A DNA stretch of 64,000 bases from Leptospira kanakyensis. GTDB lineage: Bacteria > Spirochaetota > Leptospiria > Leptospirales > Leptospiraceae. A program made the position numbers and the translations under genes. The stretch lies in assembly GCF_004769235.1 (NCBI RefSeq), contig NZ_RQFG01000019.1, positions 248,001-312,000 on the forward strand, given 5' to 3'. Below the pieces are notes generated by a model. The model was not told the origin of the DNA and made no database searches. It worked only from the letters and a program-made list of their open reading frames with translations. Below, piece after piece: positions 54,016 to 64,000 of the stretch (its first letter is position 1; each line of letters opens with the position of its first letter).

Positions 54016-55065
54016 ATGATCCAAACCAAAATAGCACTGCTTTTCGGGGGTATCTCCGGGGAACATATCATCTCCATTCGTTCTTCTCATTTCATTTTCA
54101 ATACAATAGACCGGGACAAATACCAAGTTTGTCCGGTTTATATTGACCAAACAGGAAAATTTTGGATCGCCGATAGAAAAGATCCTGTATACCCCGATCC
54201 CACCGGAAAAACGGAAACTGATTTTTTAACTGAATTTTCTACTACAAACCAAATCACAAAGTTCACATCTGGTGCGGGATTATTAGAACATGGATTTTCG
54301 GCCGCCTTTCTAGGATTACACGGTGGGCCTGGTGAAGACGGAAGGATCCAAGGATTTTTAGATACATTAGGAATTCCTCATACAGGATCTGGTGTTTTGG
54401 CCTCTGCTCTTGCTATGGACAAATATAGAGCCAATCTTTTGTTCCAAACCATGGGAATTCCCGTGGCTCCCTTTGTGGATTTGGAGAAAGGAAAATCGGA
54501 TGCTAGGAAAATTGTTTTAAACTTACCATTCGAATTTCCAGTCTTCATCAAACCAACGCTTGGTGGCTCCAGTGTCAATACAGGAATGGCAAAAACGCCC
54601 GAAGAAGCAATGGTTCTTGTGGATAAAATTTTCGTTTCAGAAGATAGAGTCCTCATCCAAAAACTGATTTCGGGAACGGAAGTCTCCATTGGAGTTCTTG
54701 AAAAAAAAGAAGGGGAAAAACGAATTCCATTTGCTCTCGTTCCCACTGAGATTCGTCCCAAATCAGAGTTTTTTGATTTTGAAGCCAAATATACCAAAGG
54801 TGGAAGTGAAGAAATTACCCCAGCACCAGTGGGTGAATCGATTACTAAAAAACTCCAAGAGTATACATTGTTATGCCATGATGTACTTGGTTGCAAAGGT
54901 TACTCGCGAACCGATTTTATCATCAGCGATGGAGTGCCTTATGTTTTGGAAACCAATACACTTCCAGGAATGACCGGAACAAGCCTCATTCCCCAACAAG
55001 CAAAAGCTCTGGGGATTGAAATGAAGGAAGTTTTTACTTGGCTTCTATCGATTGCACTTTCTTAG
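54016..55065 (+). CDS. ddl: D-alanine-D-alanine ligase
   Basis: Makes the D-Ala-D-Ala dipeptide for peptidoglycan. ATP-grasp protein of 349 residues: [21 protein letters not shown] at the start, [62 protein letters not shown] and [26 protein letters not shown]. All substrate and metal residues appear kept. It is monocistronic, diverging from the repeat protein 47 bp away, and its 3' end overlaps the symporter gene by 32 bp. Confidence 0.95.
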   Translation: MIQTKIALLFGGISGEHIISIRSSHFIFNTIDRDKYQVCPVYIDQTGKFWIADRKDPVYPDPTGKTETDFLTEFSTTNQITKFTSGAGLLEHGFSAAFLGLHGGPGEDGRIQGFLDTLGIPHTGSGVLASALAMDKYRANLLFQTMGIPVAPFVDLEKGKSDARKIVLNLPFEFPVFIKPTLGGSSVNTGMAKTPEEAMVLVDKIFVSEDRVLIQKLISGTEVSIGVLEKKEGEKRIPFALVPTEIRPKSEFFDFEAKYTKGGSEEITPAPVGESITKKLQEYTLLCHDVLGCKGYSRTDFIISDGVPYVLETNTLPGMTGTSLIPQQAKALGIEMKEVFTWLLSIALS

Positions 55066-56434
55066 GAAAAAAGTACATTCCCACGAGTATAGCGATAAGG
55101 CTTGCTATGGTTCCATAAAAATGGCTAGTCATATCATCACCGTAAACTTCTAAAATAAGCCAGGTGGTAATTCCCACAAATAAAGAGAAAAGGGCAGATC
55201 TTTCATCTGCCTTTTGGCTGAGTAAACCAAAAACCATGGGGATGAAAAGCGTAACAAGGGAGATCCCACCAGAATCTTCTACGAGAGCATAAATAGAAGG
55301 TTTCCCCACTGCTAGTAAAAAGGATATCCCTGCAATGATGAGAACGGATGTTCTTGACAATAGCAGTAATTTTTTATCGTTCATGTCTTTGAATGCGTAT
55401 TTTAAAATGTTCTCAGACAATATAGAGGAAGGTGCAAGGATGGCACCCGATGCCGTGGATAGAATGGCAGAGATGAGCGCTGAAAAAAATAAAACTTGGA
55501 TCCAAGGACTTGAAAACTTGGAAATCATTGTGGGAATGAGAAGTTGTCCTGTTTCCGAATTTAAGTCAAAATCTGGAATTAAACTTTTTGCATGGAGACC
55601 TAAAAACAAAGGGATGAGGGCAAAGAGTAAATACAAAACAGAAGAAAGGTAAGAGGCCCTGATTGCTACTTTTTCTGATTTGGCAGACATCACTCTTTGG
55701 AATATATCTTGTTGGGGTAATGATCCAAAACCAACAACCATCCAAGCTGATAAGTATAAGGTCCAAGCATGGTAATTGGATTCGGGAAAAAAATTAAAAA
55801 ATCCGTCTGGTTTTTCCTGGATGCTTGACCAAATGGACTTAACACCATTTAACTCATAGATAACAAAAACAAGGCCAATGATGATGGAGATGGATTGGAA
55901 AAAATCGGTCATGGAAACAGACCACATCCCACCGAGGTAAGTATAAAAAACAACAAGACAAGCTCCAATCACAATCGCTGTGAATTGATTGATGCCAAAT
56001 AGAATCTGTACCATAATTCCGAGTGCCACAAACTGGGCAGCAACCCAACCAAAATAGGAAAAGATCAAACAGATCCCTGCGATAAACTCCATCTTTTTCC
56101 CATAGCGGTTTCGATAGAAGTCACCGAAGGTAAGGATTTGCATTCGGTAGAGATACTTTGCAAAAACTAGTCCGAGTAAAAATAAACAAAGAGCACCACC
56201 AAACGGGTCTTGGATGACGGCTAAAAATCCTCCTTTGGCAAATTCCACGGAGGAACCAAGAATGGTTTCACTTCCAAACCAAGTGGCAAATAATGCAGCC
56301 GTGGAGATAGGGAGAGGTAAACTTCTACCTGCTAAGATAAAGTCTTTTGAGTTTTTGACTCTTTTTGCCGCATACACTCCAATGGCAATTGTGATGAGAA
56401 GGTAACCAACGATGAAAGCCGCTTGGAAATTCAT
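55034..56434 (-). CDS. Sodium:solute symporter
   Basis: 466 residues with about 13 membrane segments, SSS family. Signatures: [60 protein letters not shown] and [18 protein letters not shown]. The substrate is unknown: relatives move proline, pantothenate or sugars. It is the last gene of the minus-strand xseA-xseB run, 3 bp from xseB. Confidence 0.88.
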   Translation of the reverse strand: MNFQAAFIVGYLLITIAIGVYAAKRVKNSKDFILAGRSLPLPISTAALFATWFGSETILGSSVEFAKGGFLAVIQDPFGGALCLFLLGLVFAKYLYRMQILTFGDFYRNRYGKKMEFIAGICLIFSYFGWVAAQFVALGIMVQILFGINQFTAIVIGACLVVFYTYLGGMWSVSMTDFFQSISIIIGLVFVIYELNGVKSIWSSIQEKPDGFFNFFPESNYHAWTLYLSAWMVVGFGSLPQQDIFQRVMSAKSEKVAIRASYLSSVLYLLFALIPLFLGLHAKSLIPDFDLNSETGQLLIPTMISKFSSPWIQVLFFSALISAILSTASGAILAPSSILSENILKYAFKDMNDKKLLLLSRTSVLIIAGISFLLAVGKPSIYALVEDSGGISLVTLFIPMVFGLLSQKADERSALFSLFVGITTWLILEVYGDDMTSHFYGTIASLIAILVGMYFFPKKVQSIEAK

Positions 56435-56437
56435 TCT

Positions 56438-56713
56438 CTAAAATAAATCTTCTTCCACTGGTTTAGAAGGAGTTTCATCTTTCTTTTTTTTGACAGTTGT
56501 TTTTACAATTTCACCGCTCGGAGCTTTGGATAAAAATTCAATTTTTGCTTCCGCATCCACAAGTCTTTCGGAACAAATTTTTTTGAGTTCCATGCCTCTT
56601 TCATAGGCTTTGATGGAATCTTCTAAAGAAAGAGTTCCTCTTTCTAATTTTTCAGCAATGTCTTCTAGTTCTCGAAGTGCTTCTTCAAAACTTGTTGATT
56701 TTTTCTCTACCAT
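56438..56713 (-). CDS. xseB: Exodeoxyribonuclease VII small subunit
   Basis: 91 residues: [44 protein letters not shown] is the complete helical XseB core. It pairs with XseA to process single-stranded DNA ends. It lies 8 bp downstream of xseA. The C-terminal tail is rich in Lys and Glu. Confidence 0.95.
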   Translation of the reverse strand: MVEKKSTSFEEALRELEDIAEKLERGTLSLEDSIKAYERGMELKKICSERLVDAEAKIEFLSKAPSGEIVKTTVKKKKDETPSKPVEEDLF

Positions 56714-56721
56714 GCGAATAC

Positions 56722-57999
56722 CTATATTTTTTCTTTTACTTCAACCAGAAGTTTTCCATCAGAAAGGAAAACCTCTAAACTTTCATTTTTTTTGATTTTA
56801 TGAATGGATGATATCACCTGTTTGTCCTTGTTTCGAACCACTGAATAACCACGTTGTAAAGTTCCCAGTGGAGAAAAATGGACTAATCTCTGTTCTGCGA
56901 GCGTAAATTTGTTTTGAATTCTTTCCAGGTAAGATTTCCAATTATGACTCAGTGTATCAAATTTTTGAAATTCGCTTTGTTTGCGAACCAAATAGTTTTT
57001 TCCAAGAAGGGAAATCTTCGTCACGAGTTCTTCTAAGGCCCCAGTCCTTGTTTCCAAAAGTGTTTTCGGATTTTGGAATACCGGTCGTCCCGTAATCCCG
57101 ACCCATTTTTCTTTACCCAAACGAACCACAGCCTTTAGTGCCGATTTAATCCTGTCTTCCATTTCATCCAAACGAATGAGTGTGTCGGAAACATTAGGAA
57201 CGGCGAGTTTTGCTGCAGCCGTCGGTGTGGGAGTTGTGGCATCGGCAGCAAGGTCAGTGAGCACTCGATCGATTTCGTGGCCTACTGCAGAGATGATAGG
57301 GATTTTGGAATTGTAATAAGCCATCACCACTGCCTCTTGGTTGAAGGCCATAAGATCTTCAAATGAACCACCACCACGTCCTGCAATGATCACATCCACT
57401 TCCCATTTGGGATCATTGATTTCTTTTATGGCTTCGATGATTGAAACTTCTGCTCCGTCTCCTTGCACAAGGCAAGGTGAAACTAAAATTTGTATGGAAG
57501 GATTGAGGTCAGTGGCAATTCGAATGATGTCTTCGACGGCCGCTCCTTTTGGTGAGGTAACAATGCCTAGGCGTTTCGGAAATTTTGGAAGAGGGCGTTT
57601 GTGGTTCACATCAAAAATTCCCTTTTCGTGAAGGGCTTTTTTTAGTTTTTCAATTTTTAAAAGGATATCTCCTTCTCCGATTTCTTCTACCTTCTGTACC
57701 GTAATGCTATAATAACCACCTGGTTCATAAACAGAGACAGAACCATAAACCAAAATCTCCATTCCATTCCGAAGGGGTGTGCCGCGATAGTTTTTGGCTT
57801 GAAAAGAAAAAAAAGCACATTTAATCACACTTGTCTGGTCTTTCAAAGAGAAATACATATGCCCTGAACTATTGGTTTGGGAATGGTTGGAGATCTCTCC
57901 CCGAATCCAAATGTTTTTAAATTCAGGAGAGTCCTGGAGTTTGGATTTGATGAGGCGATTTACCTCACTAACACTGAGAGATGAATCTACTGTTTCCAT
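56722..57999 (-). CDS. xseA: Exodeoxyribonuclease VII large subunit
   Basis: Catalytic subunit of exonuclease VII. 425 residues. The N-terminal OB fold ([25 protein letters not shown]) is followed by the catalytic domain with [33 protein letters not shown] and [21 protein letters not shown] coiled-coil and C-terminal domain with [10 protein letters not shown] follow. Length is standard. Its start directly follows the AI-2E gene stop. Confidence 0.96.
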   Translation of the reverse strand: METVDSSLSVSEVNRLIKSKLQDSPEFKNIWIRGEISNHSQTNSSGHMYFSLKDQTSVIKCAFFSFQAKNYRGTPLRNGMEILVYGSVSVYEPGGYYSITVQKVEEIGEGDILLKIEKLKKALHEKGIFDVNHKRPLPKFPKRLGIVTSPKGAAVEDIIRIATDLNPSIQILVSPCLVQGDGAEVSIIEAIKEINDPKWEVDVIIAGRGGGSFEDLMAFNQEAVVMAYYNSKIPIISAVGHEIDRVLTDLAADATTPTPTAAAKLAVPNVSDTLIRLDEMEDRIKSALKAVVRLGKEKWVGITGRPVFQNPKTLLETRTGALEELVTKISLLGKNYLVRKQSEFQKFDTLSHNWKSYLERIQNKFTLAEQRLVHFSPLGTLQRGYSVVRNKDKQVISSIHKIKKNESLEVFLSDGKLLVEVKEKI

Positions 58000-59109
58000 T
58001 TAGATATTTTGAAAACGAGTTTCTCTAAAAATTTTCCAAAAGTCCCAAAGGATGATGACAAGAGTTAAGGCCATAGGACCAATGATGATCCCTGCAACAC
58101 CAAACTCCTGTAATCCGCCAATTAGAGAGAGAAAAATAAGAAAGGGATGTGTTTTTAGTTTTTTATCTAAAATTTTGGGTTTCACAAAGTTTTCTAAAAT
58201 AAGATAACTTGCGCCGCCTGCGATCATAAAAAGAACACTGCCTGTCCAGTTTTCTTGTACGAGACCAATGTAGAGTCCAATCGGCAACCAAACCACGGAG
58301 GTTCCCACAACAGGAATGAGAGAAAAAATTGTGGCGATACTCGAAAGTAAGAACTTATTCGAAACAGAGGTAAAAAGTAACAGAACATAGATGAGGGCAC
58401 CTTGTAATAAGGAGATAAAAAGATTTCCCATCATTACCGTTCGAATGGCTTCCTCAATTCGCCTTCCTAGTCTTTCCTCAATTTCTGTGGGAAAAGGTAG
58501 TAAAACAAAAAGTGCATGTTCCATTCGGCTTCCTTCTTTGTATAAAAAGAAAAGCAAAATGAAGGTAAAAAATGCATTAAAAATAATGGCACCTGGAACT
58601 TCAAAAGAACCGAGTAAAAAACCAGAAGAGTTTTTGAGTAAACTATAAATGGAATCTAAATTGAGAACATCCATATGTTGGCCCACATATTCGCGGTACA
58701 TCAAAGGAAGTTTGATCCAAAAAAATTCATTTTCAGTAAAGAAGTCTGTGAGCATCGGACTGTTTAATAATAAGGAAACAATCGACTCCTCTGTGAGTTG
58801 GTTCCTAATATAACTGACTAAGTTTAAAGATTCTCTGATTAAAGTAGATAGAATTAAATAAGAGGGAATAAAAACTCCCGCGAGCATCAGGATCACCATG
58901 ATATATGGTGAGAGTCCATGGAATTTGACACCCAAAACATTCTTTAGTTTTTTATGAATTTTCCTTGTTGTGAGATAAAAGAGCAACGCAAGAAAACTTG
59001 CCCAAAGGAATGGTTTGAAAACAAAAAATAAAGTAAGACAAGTGCCTATAAAAATCGCCCCAAGAAGTAGGTAGACGATTGTTTCGTTTTTATTTTTAAT
59101 CCAACTCAT
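58000..59109 (-). CDS. AI-2E family transporter
   Basis: 369 residues with about eight membrane segments. Family features: a strongly hydrophobic N-terminal pair (VYLLLGAIFIGTCLTLFFVFKPFLWASFLALLFY), IPVVGTSVVWLPIGLYIGLVQENWTG and the C-terminal KPKILDKKLKTHPFLIFLSLIGGLQEFGVAGIIIGPMAL. The family includes Na+/H+ antiporters and autoinducer exporters; role here unknown. It lies between a lipoprotein gene and xseA with 2 bp and 0 bp gaps. Confidence 0.9.
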   Translation of the reverse strand: MSWIKNKNETIVYLLLGAIFIGTCLTLFFVFKPFLWASFLALLFYLTTRKIHKKLKNVLGVKFHGLSPYIMVILMLAGVFIPSYLILSTLIRESLNLVSYIRNQLTEESIVSLLLNSPMLTDFFTENEFFWIKLPLMYREYVGQHMDVLNLDSIYSLLKNSSGFLLGSFEVPGAIIFNAFFTFILLFFLYKEGSRMEHALFVLLPFPTEIEERLGRRIEEAIRTVMMGNLFISLLQGALIYVLLLFTSVSNKFLLSSIATIFSLIPVVGTSVVWLPIGLYIGLVQENWTGSVLFMIAGGASYLILENFVKPKILDKKLKTHPFLIFLSLIGGLQEFGVAGIIIGPMALTLVIILWDFWKIFRETRFQNI

Positions 59110-59111
59110 AA

Positions 59112-59543
59112 TTAATAACTAGAATGTTTTCTAAAATAAAAGCGAATGTAATTGGAATTGCCTCCTGTTTCTGAGACAATGATCGATAAAGATTTTTTGA
59201 TAAAACCTTCGAGTAGATAAGAAACCTCTCCATTTTTTTCCGTTTTTTCTATGAGTTTCCAATCCCCTTGTGCGGCTCTTGTTTCGATTCTCTTTTGAAT
59301 CGCTTGAAAACTTTCTTCTGATTCTAAAAGGAGAGAGGCTTCCTTGGTATGGATATGACTTGTTTTGAATTCGCTAGACTGAAGAAGGTTTACTTTATCA
59401 GGAAAAAATGACTGAGGGAATGCTGGCGGTGCACTGGTTGGGTATTTAGTAACCACAATATTGTCAAAGCGATAGATTTCGGTTTGGTGGATTGGTTGGC
59501 ATCCCCAGAGAATCAGAAGAAAAATAGGCAAAAATCGAAGCAT
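59112..59543 (-). CDS. Hypothetical lipoprotein
   Basis: About 143 residues from the ATG at 59543. The signal peptide MLRFLPIFLLILWGC ends in a lipobox Cys. The soluble part, including ESFQAIQKRIETRAAQGDWKLIEKTEKNGEVSYLLEGF and LSIIVSETGGNSNYIRFYFRK, suggests a small alpha/beta domain, perhaps a stress-type or adaptor domain, but I do not recognise the family. First gene of the AI-2E-xseAB run. ATG 59555 is an alternative start. Confidence 0.68.
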   Translation of the reverse strand: MLRFLPIFLLILWGCQPIHQTEIYRFDNIVVTKYPTSAPPAFPQSFFPDKVNLLQSSEFKTSHIHTKEASLLLESEESFQAIQKRIETRAAQGDWKLIEKTEKNGEVSYLLEGFIKKSLSIIVSETGGNSNYIRFYFRKHSSY

Positions 59544-59634
59544 TACGGAAAGCAAACGGTGGAGTATCGATTCCTTCCATTCATTTTTTTAAATCTTTGT
59601 TGCCAACTGGTTTGTAGGCATTTCCTTTTCTCCT

Positions 59635-60276
59635 GTGCTCGATTTCCTACAGTTTGATGCTTTTTTGGCTCGGATCTTAGAGTTGCCACCGCTTGTTCTT
59701 TGGATTTTCTTTTGTTTCTCTAATTTTTTGGAGAATGTTTTTCCACCTTGGCCTGGAGATACGGTGACTGTATTTTCTGGTTTTTTATCCTCTAGTCCAG
59801 GTTCACCCCTATCTTTCATTTCTATTGTGTTCGCTACCTACTTGGGAAACTTACTCGGAGCTCTTGCGATGTATTTTTTTGGGGAAAGGTTCCTTCAGTT
59901 TCTAAAACGATCACGGTTCCCTTTTTTATCTTCCGTTTACCAAGAAGAAAACTTACACAAAACTCTAGATTGGTTTCGCAGGCATGAATTTGTAGTGGTA
60001 TTGTTGTCCCGGTTTTCGGCAGGGATTCGGTTCTTTGTCTCCATCGTTGCCGGGATGTCCAAAATGAACGTTATTAAATTTATCATTTTGTATACGGTTG
60101 CTATTTCTCTTTGGTGTGGCCTCCTGCTTTTTGGTGGTTCCTTACTTGGCTCCAATTGGAACCAAATCATTGTTATGTTATCATATTATAACCAAACGAT
60201 TGGAATCGTTCTCATTTGTTTATTTTTGTACTTTCTATACCAAATTTGGAAGAAAAGAAATACAAAGTTGACATGA
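59635..60276 (+). CDS. DedA family membrane protein
   Basis: 213 residues with several membrane segments, GTG start. DedA/SNARE-associated signatures: FLENVFPPWPGDTVTVFSGFL near the start, TYLGNLLGALAMYFFGERF, HEFVVVLLSRFSAGIRFFVSIVAGMSKMN with the essential Arg, and a final hydrophobic helix. DedA proteins act as undecaprenyl-phosphate or phospholipid flippases and influence membrane potential. It is 9 bp upstream of the phosphatase gene. Confidence 0.9.
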   Translation: MLDFLQFDAFLARILELPPLVLWIFFCFSNFLENVFPPWPGDTVTVFSGFLSSSPGSPLSFISIVFATYLGNLLGALAMYFFGERFLQFLKRSRFPFLSSVYQEENLHKTLDWFRRHEFVVVLLSRFSAGIRFFVSIVAGMSKMNVIKFIILYTVAISLWCGLLLFGGSLLGSNWNQIIVMLSYYNQTIGIVLICLFLYFLYQIWKKRNTKLT

Positions 60277-60285
60277 TTTCCTTAT

Positions 60286-63200
60286 ATGTTAGGGTTTTCT
60301 CGCATGAACTCTTGGGGAAATATAGCGTTTGATTTTTATACATTCGGTTCGCTCGTTGGTGTCATTTTTACTTTTTACAATGCACAATTTTTTTTAACGG
60401 TAAAAGAAAAGTCAGAAGCAACATACCGGCTAGGGATGGGAACTCTTTGGCTGGGTTTATTTCATTTTGGCTATATGATCAATTTTTCCTTTATGGGGCC
60501 GGCGGCGGCATACTTGCGTTGGCTTGTCATCATCGGGGCCATGGCAGGTGCTTCTTATCTAACGAGTTTTTTCTTAAGTTACCCTGAAGTTTACTTCCCT
60601 CGTTTGAAAAAATATCTATTTGGGATCATGAACTTTATAGTTGTGACTGTAACGGGATATTTTGTTTACATTAGCCTAACGGCTGGCAGATTATTTTTCT
60701 TTAGTGGTCACTATTGGGATTTTCCACTTCCTGTTTTTTATAAGGCGTATGCACTTATTGTATTAGTTTTTTTTGTCAGTTTTTCCCTGGTTGCCATCAT
60801 ACAGATTTTCAAAATGCCAAAGGAATCTCGGTTTGCCACTGCAAGCATTCTTATTGCTTTCATTTTAGTAACCATCCTTCCTGGAATCATGAATGCCCAA
60901 TCCAGGGATGGTGCGATTGGACGTGGCCTGTACCAAACCATCACAGATCTTGTTTTGGTTGTTGGGTTATTTGTTGCCAATGTGGTTTATATCAATAACA
61001 CAAAAGATAAAACCACAATCATTTCACGGATCATAGGAATCTCTCTTGCCTCATTTTTACTCGTATTGCAGCTTGTTGCTTATTCCGTAATCCAACAATC
61101 AGAATCTAACTATGATATGGTGCATACGGCCCGTGCAAAAAACTTCATTGCAGGACTGGAAACTGACCAAGTTCCAAGTTTTCATTATACTTACGACATA
61201 GGCCAAAAAGAATTTGTTCAAAAGAAGGGAATGGAAGAGACGGCAGTTGATCCTGCTTCCTATGAATCGGAATATTGGAATTCTTGGGCTTTGGAAACCA
61301 TTCTTTCTTATAAAGGCAAATCTGATTGGAAAGAAAAAACGGAAAACCTAATACCAAAACTCCCAGAGACAAGCAGAGGTTACGCTTCTGAGATCAAAAG
61401 ACTTTTGGCCTTAGAAAAGGTTTCAACTCCAGAATTATTAATCGAAGAATTAGAATCAGAAAAACGTAAAATTCTTTATACAAGAAACAAACTCCGAGAG
61501 ATTCCTGAAAAGAATTTTTCTGACGGAGCATTGTCCCTTGTTTCCAAAACAGAAGGCCCACTTTCTGGTTTTTATGGCGCGGCACGATCTGTACTAGAAA
61601 CCTCAATTTCCGAAGCTAAAAAAGCAGAAGTCCTCGACCAAATGTTTTCTCCTATGCCAAACCATGGCGATAGAAATTACAGAGGTCGCGTTAAATTTGC
61701 AGAAAACAATCCTGAATATTCGTTTTACGTCAGTTATTTGGTAGTTGATAAAACAAAAGGACTCATCCATGAAGTGGGTTATCCCTATTTAGATTATCGC
61801 GAGTTTCAAGAGGAAGTCACTTTACCTTGGATCATCGGTGTGTTGTCCCTAGCAGTTCTTGTGATTTTTGGATACCGTTTGTTTTTCCTAATCGCTCTTC
61901 TCAGACCTATTGAACAAATCATTGAAGGGTTAACAGAGGTAAACTCTGGAAACTTAGAACATAGACTGACAGTTCATGTGGAAGATGATATTGGATTTAT
62001 GGCACGTTCCTTCAACCGAATGGTGCGTTCGATCCAAGCGGCTCGTAAAAAATTAGAACAATATGCAGATCAATTGGAAGTAAAGGTACAAGAACGCACT
62101 AAAGAATTAGAAAACTCCTTAAAAGAAGTGCAATCCCTCAAACACCAACAAGATGGGGATTATTTTTTAACGTCACTTCTTTTGCAGCCATTTAACGCTA
62201 ATAATGCGAATCATGACAATGTCCAAGTGGACTTTTTATTAGAACAAAAGAAAAAATTTACATTCCGCCAATATGAAAAAGAAATTGGTGGAGATTTGAA
62301 TATCGCCAACCAAATTTTTCTAAACAACCGTTCTTACACTGTGTTTTTAAATGCGGATGCTATGGGTAAGTCCATGCAGGGCGCTGGTGGAGCACTGGTT
62401 CTTGGATCTGTTTTTGAGTCCATCATCACAAGAACACAGCTCTTAAGTGAAGCGAGGAACACCTATCCGGAACGTTGGATCAAAAATACCTTTTTAGAAC
62501 TACATAAAATTTTTGAAGGTTTTGATGGTTCCATGTTAGTTTCGTTAGTGCTTGGGCTTATTGATAATGAAACTGGTTTGTTGTATTTTATCAATGCCGA
62601 ACATCCTTGGATGGTTTTGTACCGAGATGGAATTGCGAGTTTTATCGAAAACGAACTGATGTTTCGAAAATTAGGAACTTCAGGAGTCCAAGGAAATTTA
62701 TACATCAAAACCTTTCAATTGGAAGCGGGTGACGTTTTACTTGCCGGATCGGATGGGCGGGATGATTTACTCATTTCCCACACGGAAGATGGGAAACGTG
62801 TGATTAACGAAGATGAAAGATTATTCCTTCGAGTGGTAGAATCAGGAAGAGGAGAACTAGACGGAATTTATGAAGAACTTCGAAAGTATGGAAGTTTGAC
62901 AGATGATTTATCAATTTTACGAGTTTCCTTTATTGAAGAAAAAGAACGTTATAAAATCGAAAAAGAAAGGCTAAAAGAAATCCAATCGCTTTTACACAAA
63001 GCAAAAGAAGCGAGCGAATCTGCGGATCTCCAAGAAGCAGTTTCGTATTTGGAACAGGCGAATTCTTTGGAAGAGAACATTCCGGAGATCAAAAAGAAAT
63101 TCATCCAACTCTATTTGAAACTCAAAGACTATGGGAATGCCAAAAAAATGGCCAAAGACTATAGTTTGTTAAAACCGATGGATACGGAGATTATGTACAT

Positions 63201-63453
63201 CACTGCTTTTTGTGCGAGAAAAGTGGCTGATATCAAAACAGCCATTGATTTTGGGGAAAGGGTGCGCCTTCGTGATCCAAACCATGTCAAAAACTTGATC
63301 AATTTGGGCCAGACCTACCTGGCAGATAAAAACTTGTCCCGGGCAGAGAACATTCTCAGTTCGGCCTTGGAGCTCGACCCAGAAAATCCTAGTTTACAAA
63401 GGCTTCTTGACCACATCCGCAAAAAACAAAACAAACAAGATGTCGTAAATTAG
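60286..63453 (+). CDS. Membrane SpoIIE-type protein phosphatase with HAMP and TPR domains
   Basis: 1055 residues. Seven or eight membrane segments in the first 270 residues, a roughly 240-residue extracytoplasmic domain (about 275-510) and another membrane helix (IIGVLSLAVLVIFGYRLFFLI). A HAMP-like linker (about 535-590) and a coiled coil follow. The PP2C/SpoIIE domain (about 640-885) has VFLNADAMGKSMQGAGGALVLGS and VLLAGSDGRDDLLI as metal-binding motifs. The C-terminal 170 residues contain TPR-like helices (AVSYLEQANSLEENIPEIKKKF). It probably dephosphorylates an anti-sigma antagonist in response to an external signal. ATG at 60304 is an alternative start. Confidence 0.85.
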   Translation: MLGFSRMNSWGNIAFDFYTFGSLVGVIFTFYNAQFFLTVKEKSEATYRLGMGTLWLGLFHFGYMINFSFMGPAAAYLRWLVIIGAMAGASYLTSFFLSYPEVYFPRLKKYLFGIMNFIVVTVTGYFVYISLTAGRLFFFSGHYWDFPLPVFYKAYALIVLVFFVSFSLVAIIQIFKMPKESRFATASILIAFILVTILPGIMNAQSRDGAIGRGLYQTITDLVLVVGLFVANVVYINNTKDKTTIISRIIGISLASFLLVLQLVAYSVIQQSESNYDMVHTARAKNFIAGLETDQVPSFHYTYDIGQKEFVQKKGMEETAVDPASYESEYWNSWALETILSYKGKSDWKEKTENLIPKLPETSRGYASEIKRLLALEKVSTPELLIEELESEKRKILYTRNKLREIPEKNFSDGALSLVSKTEGPLSGFYGAARSVLETSISEAKKAEVLDQMFSPMPNHGDRNYRGRVKFAENNPEYSFYVSYLVVDKTKGLIHEVGYPYLDYREFQEEVTLPWIIGVLSLAVLVIFGYRLFFLIALLRPIEQIIEGLTEVNSGNLEHRLTVHVEDDIGFMARSFNRMVRSIQAARKKLEQYADQLEVKVQERTKELENSLKEVQSLKHQQDGDYFLTSLLLQPFNANNANHDNVQVDFLLEQKKKFTFRQYEKEIGGDLNIANQIFLNNRSYTVFLNADAMGKSMQGAGGALVLGSVFESIITRTQLLSEARNTYPERWIKNTFLELHKIFEGFDGSMLVSLVLGLIDNETGLLYFINAEHPWMVLYRDGIASFIENELMFRKLGTSGVQGNLYIKTFQLEAGDVLLAGSDGRDDLLISHTEDGKRVINEDERLFLRVVESGRGELDGIYEELRKYGSLTDDLSILRVSFIEEKERYKIEKERLKEIQSLLHKAKEASESADLQEAVSYLEQANSLEENIPEIKKKFIQLYLKLKDYGNAKKMAKDYSLLKPMDTEIMYITAFCARKVADIKTAIDFGERVRLRDPNHVKNLINLGQTYLADKNLSRAENILSSALELDPENPSLQRLLDHIRKKQNKQDVVN

Positions 63454-63468
63454 AGTCTAAGGTCTACA

Positions 63469-64000
63469 TTGAATGAAACGTTTGCGATAAAAATTTCCGA
63501 TACTTTTCGGGACTTTACAAAGGAAGAATGGAATCTGTTAGTCCCCCCAGATTCCGTTTTTCAGGAATATGAATTCCTATCCGGTTTGGAAAATACAGGT
63601 TGTATTGGGAATTCAGATTGGATTCCAGTTTTAACTTCCGCTAGGCGAGATGGGGTTTTGGTGGGAGTCCTTCCCGCTTACCTTCGGAGTGATTCCTATG
63701 GTGAGTATATTTTTGATTTCCAATGGGCCAATGCCTTCCACCGCGCAGGGATTCCGTATTATCCAAAACTAACGGTAGCTGTGCCGTTCACACCTGTGAC
63801 AGGGGCTCGGGTTTTACTCCATCCTGATTTAAAACCAGAAGAAAAAGATTCCCTGGTTTCCTTACTTTTACAAACCCTTTTAGAATTTGGAAAAGAAAAA
63901 GAAACTTCTTCCGTTCATATTTTATTTTGCAAAGAGGATGAACAAAGTTTGGGGATTCAGAATTCATTTGCTCCTAGACTTTCTCACCAATACCACTGGT
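63469..64000 (+). CDS. FemAB/GNAT-like protein (3' end outside window)
   Basis: Open frame from a TTG at 63469 (TAAGG about 6 bp upstream) to the window edge, about 177 codons. LNETFAIKISDTFRDFTKE begins it. The conserved block VFQEYEFLSGLENTG, then GVLPAYLRSDSYGEYIFDFQWANAFHRAG and YYPKLTVAVPFTPVTGARVL, matches the FemAB-like/GNAT family formerly called peptidogalycan biosynthesis proteins. The role is thought to be aminoacyl- or acyl-transfer, but is unproven. It follows the phosphatase by 15 bp. Confidence 0.85.
   Translation, partial: MNETFAIKISDTFRDFTKEEWNLLVPPDSVFQEYEFLSGLENTGCIGNSDWIPVLTSARRDGVLVGVLPAYLRSDSYGEYIFDFQWANAFHRAGIPYYPKLTVAVPFTPVTGARVLLHPDLKPEEKDSLVSLLLQTLLEFGKEKETSSVHILFCKEDEQSLGIQNSFAPRLSHQYHW

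Noticed and set aside
1..64000. CRISPR array, rRNA operon, insertion sequence
   Set aside because: I saw no regularly spaced direct repeats, no rRNA-like sequence and no transposase with terminal repeats.

Overview
The window looks like chromosome of a spirochete of the genus Leptospira, probably a saprophytic species. This rests on a spirochete periplasmic flagellin (FlaB), spirochete-type lipoprotein signals ending in SC or GC, an LpxC/MCE envelope set, glutathione genes of mixed origin, and a moderately AT-rich composition. I cannot fix the species without a database. Coding density is high, in short co-directional runs with 1-4 bp overlaps.

Region 1 (1-9.9 kb) is a thiol and redox neighbourhood. 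On the plus strand lie a gamma-glutamyltransferase cut by the window edge, glutamate-cysteine ligase (gshA) and an ATP-grasp protein resembling the C-terminal half of GshF, which probably supplies glutathione synthetase activity. Facing them on the minus strand are a Grx-like protein, a CGFS monothiol glutaredoxin, two BolA proteins, a glutathione S-transferase, a YadGH-type ABC exporter, the tRNA hydroxylase TrhO and a disulfide-reductase flavoprotein. Region 2 (9.9-18.5 kb) holds a short-chain dehydrogenase and a quinone-oxidoreductase-like pair divergent from a LysR regulator, then endonuclease I, a metallo-hydrolase, serA, a lipoprotein and lysS.

Region 3 (18.56-23.25 kb) is the accessory part. 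A tRNA-Leu(GAG) gene is followed by a GC-rich hairpin element that repeats 13 bp of the tRNA 3' end. After it come small unknown ORFs, a decayed 5' piece of a type I methyltransferase gene (hsdM) on the opposite strand, a large AT-rich gene with a C-terminal PD-(D/E)XK nuclease domain, and a radical-SAM gene that I identify as a prokaryotic viperin (pVip). It ends at a hairpin terminator. I read it as a tRNA-linked defence island in which a viperin-nuclease pair sits beside the ruin of a restriction-modification locus.

Region 4 (23.3-43.4 kb) is mixed core: an alpha/beta hydrolase, a DUF1499 protein, a flavin oxidoreductase, a methyltransferase, an amino-acid permease, a FecA-like TonB receptor, a response regulator with an EAL domain, an RRM RNA-binding protein, aminopeptidase N, a long-chain acyl-CoA synthetase, a TPR-like protein coupled to a YopX-family protein, an orphan ParA, a cyclic-nucleotide-gated potassium channel and YbaB.

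Region 5 (43.4-64 kb) carries envelope and signalling genes: an OmpA-like lipoprotein, flagellin, a cobalamin adenosyltransferase, a POT peptide transporter, PtsI, LpxC, an MCE lipid-transport operon (mlaD-mlaF-mlaE) led by an unusual repeat-rich exported protein, Ddl, a sodium:solute symporter, exonuclease VII (xseA/xseB), an AI-2E family protein, a DedA protein, a very large membrane SpoIIE-type phosphatase and the start of a FemAB/GNAT-like gene.
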